This document shows positions 58,471 through 64,000 of a DNA stretch of 64,000 bases, piece after piece. The translations under genes and the position numbers were made by a program. This DNA is from Laetiporus sulphureus 93-53 (Eukaryota; Basidiomycota; Agaricomycetes; Polyporales; Laetiporaceae), in NCBI RefSeq assembly GCF_001632365.1, contig NW_024468548.1, positions 196,446 to 260,445 on the forward strand, written 5' to 3'. The notes below the pieces were generated by a model, which saw only the letters and a list, made by a program, of their open reading frames with translations, was not told the origin of the DNA and ran no database searches. How positions within the stretch are numbered: the first letter of the stretch is position 1; each line of letters opens with the position of its first letter.

Positions 58471-59440
58471 GTGGAATAGCGCTCGACATGAACATGTCCA
58501 TTGCATAGTGTGAGGGGAAAGACGGCGCAAAAGGCGATCATCGTCGGGGGCGGGCTAGCACAGTGACGGAAAGGCCGTCAAGCGATGATGCCGAACGAGA
58601 TCGTGCGGAGCGGATGCCGCCGCAGTGTCAGTTGAGATATTCATAGCCGTGTAGTAGGCAGACCGTTTCAACGCCGAATTGGAAACCGCACGTTGAAGGT
58701 GATACTACACAAGGTGATCAAGTCATCAGACCGAAGAGCTCGTCAGTATCTCCTGGCGGCATACGCATGCCCGCGCATCGGCATGCTCAATCGCGAATGA
58801 TCCTGTTCTGAACTATACCGAGCGCAGACGACGAGCTCTTGGGGCACCGTCGTCCGTCTCGCGGCACCATGCACTGATGAATCTAGCCGCGGCAGCAGAT
58901 TCACGTCCAAAACCGCCTTTATCGGGTACATGAACGAGCGCCCCGAAAGGCAGATGTAGAACCGTCCAGCCGAAGAAGTCCGTTCGCTGCAGGGATGACT
59001 TTACGGGTTGCAAGGACGACGATGACTCACCAGTCCTCGGCATCGTCGAATAACGTTTGATCCATTGTCGGTGTTAGTTTCCAACTGAAGGCGACCCATA
59101 GCACGCCATGCCATGCACTCTTCGCACTCGCCGTCCTGCAGTGCAAATGGCATGTAACGCCCGCGTGAACGAGCGGTAACCCTGCTGGTCCTCTGCAAGC
59201 TAACCGACTCGAGCGCGGCCATGCATGCTGTAAACGAAAGACCGCACGCAAGCGAAGGTGGTTTTACATCCACAGAAGGGTCGCCAAACGATCAGGTTTG
59301 TTGTGATCGTGCGCAACGTATTGCGTCAGTCAGACACTGCCCGCACCTGTCGAGGGGTATGACGAGTGTGATCATTGCGCGGAGCGAAGTTGAGGCCACG
59401 CGATCGAGTGATATTTCCGTCAACGAACTAAACAGAACGT
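58471..59440. repeat. Tandem repeat, copy A
   Basis: Aligns to copy B with a constant 1,031-bp offset at two distant anchors: GTGGAATAGCG (58471 / 59502) and GCGACCCATAGCACGCC (59091 / 60122). Shared blocks include CATAGCCGTGTAGTA, ATCAGACCGAAGAGCTC and AACAGAACG. Diverged by many substitutions and some indels. No protein product. Confidence 0.8.
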
Positions 59441-59501
59441 CGTGTCCCGCACTGAGCGTGACGCTCAGTGGGATCGACTGCTACTGAATTGCACGATCGT
59501 C

Positions 59502-60401
59502 GTGGAATAGCGGCCGACATGAACGCGACCGTGGCATGGTCTGAGGGGAGAGACTGCGTAAAAGGCGGTTGCCGCGGGAGGGGGGAGGGGGGAGGCGGGC
59601 TGGTACAGTGACAGAAAGGCTCTAAGCGACGACATCAAACGAGATCGTGTGGAGTGTGTGTTGCCTAAGTGCAGGTTAAGAGCTCATAGCCGTGTAGTAA
59701 GCGGACCGTTTCAAGGCCCGAGTTGGGAACCGCACATCGAAGGCGATACTATGGAAGGTGGTCTAGCCATCAGACCGAAGAGCTCTTCGATACCTCCTGG
59801 CGGCCCATGCATACCCGCGCATCAACATGCTCAATCGCAGATGATCCTGCTCTCGACCATGGGGAGCGCAGACATTGAGCCTGTGGGGGCATTGTCATCA
59901 GTCTTACAGCGCCATGCGCTGAGGAATCCAGCTGGGACAGCAGCTTCACATCCAAAACGCCCTTGATTGGGTGCTTGAACGAGCAGATCGGGAAGGCAGA
60001 TGATCGACCGTTAAGGTGACGGAGTCCATTCGCTGCGAGAGTGGTCTTGCGGGTCGCAAGGACGATGATTTGCCCGTCCGCTCGGCTTGTCGGATAACTG
60101 CTCGTCAGTTTTCATTTGAAGGCGACCCATAGCACGCCACACGCTGTTTGCACTTGCCGTCCGGCATTGCGCATGGCACGGAACGCCCGGGGTGATCGAG
60201 CAAGACTGAGCGCAAGCGACGGTGGTGCTGAATCGACAGAAGGGTCGCCAGACGATCACATTTGACGTGATCGTGGGCAACGTTTTGTGCCGCCGAGACA
60301 CTGCCTGGATATTTCAAGTTGTATGAGTGCGATCGCTGCGCGGAGTGAAGTGGAGGCGACGAGAGCGAGTGATGTTTCCGGCAGCGAACTGAACAGAACG
60401 T
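59502..60401. repeat. Tandem repeat, copy B
   Basis: Second unit of the direct duplication described for copy A. A G-rich run (GGGAGGGGGGAGGGGGGAGG) near 59577 lies in this copy only. The 3' part has lost about 70 bp relative to copy A. Confidence 0.8.
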
Positions 60402-63400
60402 TATTCGAGAGACCGCATCAAACAAGATCGTGCGTACCGTATCCTATTATCAACGCGCGGCGTCGGACCTCTCGAGCTACACAGTCGGCGCGATGTGGCA
60501 AGGCGCGAAAGGGAGACCGCACGAAGGAGATAATATAAAGGGCCACTGAATGGAACATCAGTGGATACCATAGCAAATGCGATGGCCCATACCGTCTTGC
60601 ATAATCCGGCACCGTCCCGAACCCCCGTGTTACGCGATCATTTGCGTGGAGACATGAGACCCTCGACAGATGAGCGAGCGTCGTTCGCACAAAGTAATAG
60701 AGGAGAGCCTATCCGGCAGCTTGTCCATACGTGCTTCTTTCGAGTTATTGACCCAGTCTTGCATCACTTCGTCCACTTGATGTCTGGACCATCTTGAAGA
60801 ACGCCCGCCGCGTCCGTGAGGACTTGCAGTTGACTGTTCAAATAATGTGTAAGAACTCACCTTGAATAATAAATCATGTATCATTCCCTGTGTCCCCATG
60901 GCACTCTTCTTCCTGCGACCGGTATCCTTGATCCCATAAGACAGCCTTTGGGTGCACGGCTATCAGCCGCGAGATCAGCAATCAGGCTCGGACACAATCA
61001 ATTCTGTATCAGTGAACTCACTATGAGACCTTCAATCCCAGTTGCAGCACACCGCGCACGTCTACCATGAGGTGAGGTGAGGGATGTCGATGTAGAGCGA
61101 GCAGCACATACCGCAGGCGCCTCGCCAGTCCAGTCGCGCACACGTGACCTGCCCGAGTGGCAATCGCGCCCGACGTGCTCTCGATGCGCTTCGTCTTGAC
61201 CTGCACTGGACACTCTCCGACTGTCTTTGAGTCTCTGTCTGCGTGGCTAACAAATGGTCAGAAAATACAGGAGGTGAGGACACGTATCTGATGTCCTGCT
61301 CGGGTGAGGCAGTCAGCACTCTGTGGACGCGTGTCAACCATTGTCGACTGAAGTCTCCAGTGATGGACTTGGACATACCATTGGCATGGGATTGCCCGGG
61401 TGAGTGATATGCAGGTTCTTGATGATGCGTGAGCATGGGATCAACTGGGAGGTGCATTGAGACAAAATAAAGCAGGGCACATTTTCAAGGAAAAGCAAGG
61501 TGAGAAACGGGGTGGAGAATTGGTGCGGGCACACAGATGGGGCCCCAGCCGAGCCGAATCGAGTGTAGATTTCCGAGACGGATTTCCTTGTGGGTCTGGG
61601 CACCAGATGGCCTGCATTGTCCAGCCAATGATGCTGCGAGGTTCGGATCAGTTCTGCACTAAACCGTTTGAGATTTCAAAATCACCGCTGAGATCAACCG
61701 ATCGCGATCTATCGACCCGACGGCTCGGGTCGCGGACCCAATCTGATGCGTGCGGCTTGTTGATCCACCTGTTACGCGACGCCTTCGCTGTGTGGCATTC
61801 CTCGCGCGGCTCTCGGCTCGCACTGCTGCGTCGCGTCTCCTCTCTCGCACGCGCGGATTGCCCCATTCACAGCCGAGTCCACCAACATGGTATGCTGGCG
61901 ACCGTTGCGTCTTTGTGCACGCGCGTACCGCCAACGCTGTTATCCAACGACGTACCCCCTCTCCTCGTGCAATCAGCGCGCGCATCGCTTCCTCCTCAGC
62001 TTGCAGCCCTGTGCCGACAGTCTCGTCCACGTGCCCGCCGGTCTCACGTTCTTGTACACAAATTCGCTCCCTGTCTCGATCCTGACGCTCACAGCGGCGC
62101 CCAACGCCCACGGCGCCCATGCTCAGTCGCCCACCTCGTTGTGCACAACCCGTCTCCGCGTGAGCTCTCTCTCACATTCGCACACTTATGTCTCGCTCTC
62201 AGGCGAGCGACTGCACTATGGGCGCGACGTCGAGCTCACTTTCCTCAAACGTCGGCCATTCATGCGCATGCGCTCTTGAGCGCGCATTCACGGCACCGCC
62301 GCTCCAAGGTATGTCATTCATCTCATGTCCCTCCCTCAGGAAACATATTTCCTCCTCCCCATCTCTTCCTATGGCCTGAAACGTACATACCCAAGTCGCG
62401 ACGTCAGCTCACGCCGCGCCCGTCGGTGCAAGACCTACCTTGCGAAGCGTCAGTGTGCGTGTCCGAGCCTGCGCAGGGCGGGCATCAGCGCCTTGTGCAA
62501 CGGATGTGCGGACAGAACGTACGGGATGACGTTATACGTGTGCGGAGGTCTTGCACTCCGGTGGTCCGCGTCGGTCACGGTTGGCTCTGTGGGCGATGGT
62601 CATCGATTCAGCGGACGAGCGAGCTGTCACGGTATACAACGCACGGGGCCAACGCGTCTCCTGGGAACGTCGTGAGCGGCAAGCGAAATCTGTGCAGATC
62701 GTACTTACGACTAGTTTGATCAAAGCGGCCGGTCCGTAACACGGAGGGCTTGCAGGCGGTCGAGCAGAGGCTCGAGGTGTGTGGCATAGGAGGCCAGGGT
62801 GGTTGCTCTTCGTGATCGCGATTCGGCAGCGATGGAATGAGCTGGTAAAGATCGATGTCGCGCTGTCCGTCCTGCCGGCAGACGTTATCGAATCGTTCGT
62901 GGTCGGGAGCGTGCTGCACATCGGATTGATGAGTCTGATCGCTGCATGCCACGATCGGACTGGATGGACGTGAGCGGCTGGCTCGTTGATGAAATGGTTT
63001 GCGAGCGCCGTACTCACCATTGCTTATGCTTTGTGCGGTGTGCTTGTGGCCGCGTTCGACAGGCGTGGATGATTGCCTACACACGAGCCGAGGTGAGCGT
63101 GAGCGGACGACGCGATCGCAAGATACGCTTACCTGACTCGATAGGCGGAGGTTGCGTGCAAGTGAAGGGCGGGCGAATAGCGCGATGTGCGCGACGTTCG
63201 ACGCATCCCATGCGTCGTCTTCGCGACCTGCTGTCATTGGGCTATCAGTGTGAGTGAGACGCACCAGTACAGGCATGTTGCGCCCGGTCAATCCCGAGAC
63301 GGTCGTTCACGGTCGTCAGCGGTAGTGAGGGGAGAGCTAGGTGGCGTGCTCGTGAAGGACGGTGGAGGAAGGCACATCAAGGCGAGGATGGGAGGAGATG

Positions 63401-64000
63401 AGGGGCGGAGAGTGGTGCCGAACCTCATCTCCGCGCGCCATCATTTATACCTTGCAACTGCACCGGGCCGTGACCTAACCTTCCGTGGCGTGATCTGGGG
63501 AGCTCCAGAACAAACCAATAGACTGTTCTGTCAGCAGCGTGAGTTCCGTTGGATGATATCCCCCCCCCCCGAAATGACATTAATGCGACCGTCGGCGAAG
63601 CCTCGAGGCAGGCGAAAGAAGCAATGTGATGGGCTCGTTCGTGTTCATTAAAGAATGTGCGCTGGTAAAGCGATAGCCTGGGAGCTTGGCAGGTGTACTC
63701 GGGTGTGCCAGGGAGGCGACAGTGCCGTTTGGAGTGGCCGATGCGCGGGAGACCAGCTTGCGCGCAAGTCAGATTCGGTGCGGGAAAGCAGCAGCATTGG
63801 CTCATGGGTGTATCGCTGAATGGACCTTGTCAAACGGTCTATCAGCCTGCAAGCGCAGCAGAAGTTGATGTGCGTGCTTCATGCGCGGGCGAGGCCGTTG
63901 GGTGACTCGACATTCCGTACTTCGGAGAAGCTGCCGAGACCTGCCTTGTTTCATATGGGACCTCTCGTACTGCTTATGGCTATGGAATATCGATATGCCG
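60402..64000. other. Unassigned 3.6 kb, no convincing gene
   Basis: A 420-codon frame (61457-62719, plus) and a 227-codon frame (63291-62608, minus) are open, but both have odd Arg/Ser/His-rich composition and overlap other open frames. I see no domain. A spliced gene around 61.85-62.75 kb is possible but cannot be supported. An 11-nt C run lies at 63560-63570. Confidence 0.35.

Noticed and set aside
63560..63570. Run of 11 C residues
   Set aside because: A homopolymer with no associated feature; possible sequencing-length uncertainty rather than biology.
1..64000. CRISPR arrays, bacterial-type operons, ribosome binding sites
   Set aside because: Introns throughout and eukaryotic gene set; no regularly spaced repeats of CRISPR type.
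1..64000. tRNA or rRNA genes
   Set aside because: I looked for B-box-like GGTTCGAATCC patterns and rRNA-like blocks; isolated partial matches (for example near 14456 and 42890) had no cloverleaf partner.

Overview
The window is nuclear DNA of a filamentous basidiomycete, most likely an Agaricomycete. Nearly every gene is split by 50-65 nt GT-AG introns, the sequence is moderately GC-rich, and the gene set is fungal: MET8, MBF1, RHO1, EDE1, YME2, DUR3, fungal opsin-related proteins. A 6 kb Ty1/copia relic, a Helitron relic and a hAT-like MITE support this. I worked out splice sites by eye and checked that exon lengths sum to whole codons for nearly all models.

Layout. 1-33.8 kb is a dense housekeeping block: PDE1 (-, 3' end cut by the window edge), EDE1 endocytic scaffold (-), UBC11/UBE2C-type E2 (+), an unassigned gap, opsin-related protein 1 (+), tetraspanin-like protein (-), MET8 siroheme synthase (+), MBF1 coactivator (+), gamma-tubulin (-), RHO1 GTPase (-), an FG nucleoporin of Nup1/Nup153 type (+), YME2 mitochondrial protein (-), DUR3 urea transporter (+) and opsin-related protein 2 (-). 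33.8-35.7 kb is empty. 35.7-49.0 kb is a transposon graveyard. It holds a copia element with 5' LTR and half-tRNA primer site, broken by two solo LTRs of another family in opposite orientation. The copia is fused in its RNase H region to a 5'-truncated Helitron. Then come a decayed multicopy-family gene and a MITE with perfect ends. 49.5-53.1 kb holds the most unusual gene: an intact 10-exon, 920-codon frame with three GAT-like domains, three EH domains and a C-terminal PPxY motif. Its EH half keeps the intron positions of EDE1 in the same window. After a gap comes an RRM/R3H RNA-binding protein of the Pin4/Cip2 type (55.7-57.5 kb). From about 58 kb to the end I find no convincing gene, but there is a 1,031-bp-period tandem duplication.

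Functional links. EDE1 and the GAT/EH protein both point to ubiquitin-dependent endocytic sorting. PDE1 and RHO1 are signalling components. The two opsin-related proteins share exon structure but lack the retinal-binding lysine. The most notable structural observations are the GAT-EH fusion, a predicted 2-nt micro-exon in MBF1, a possible 4-nt micro-exon in the tetraspanin gene, the copia/Helitron chimera, and the MITE with exact 8-bp target duplication.
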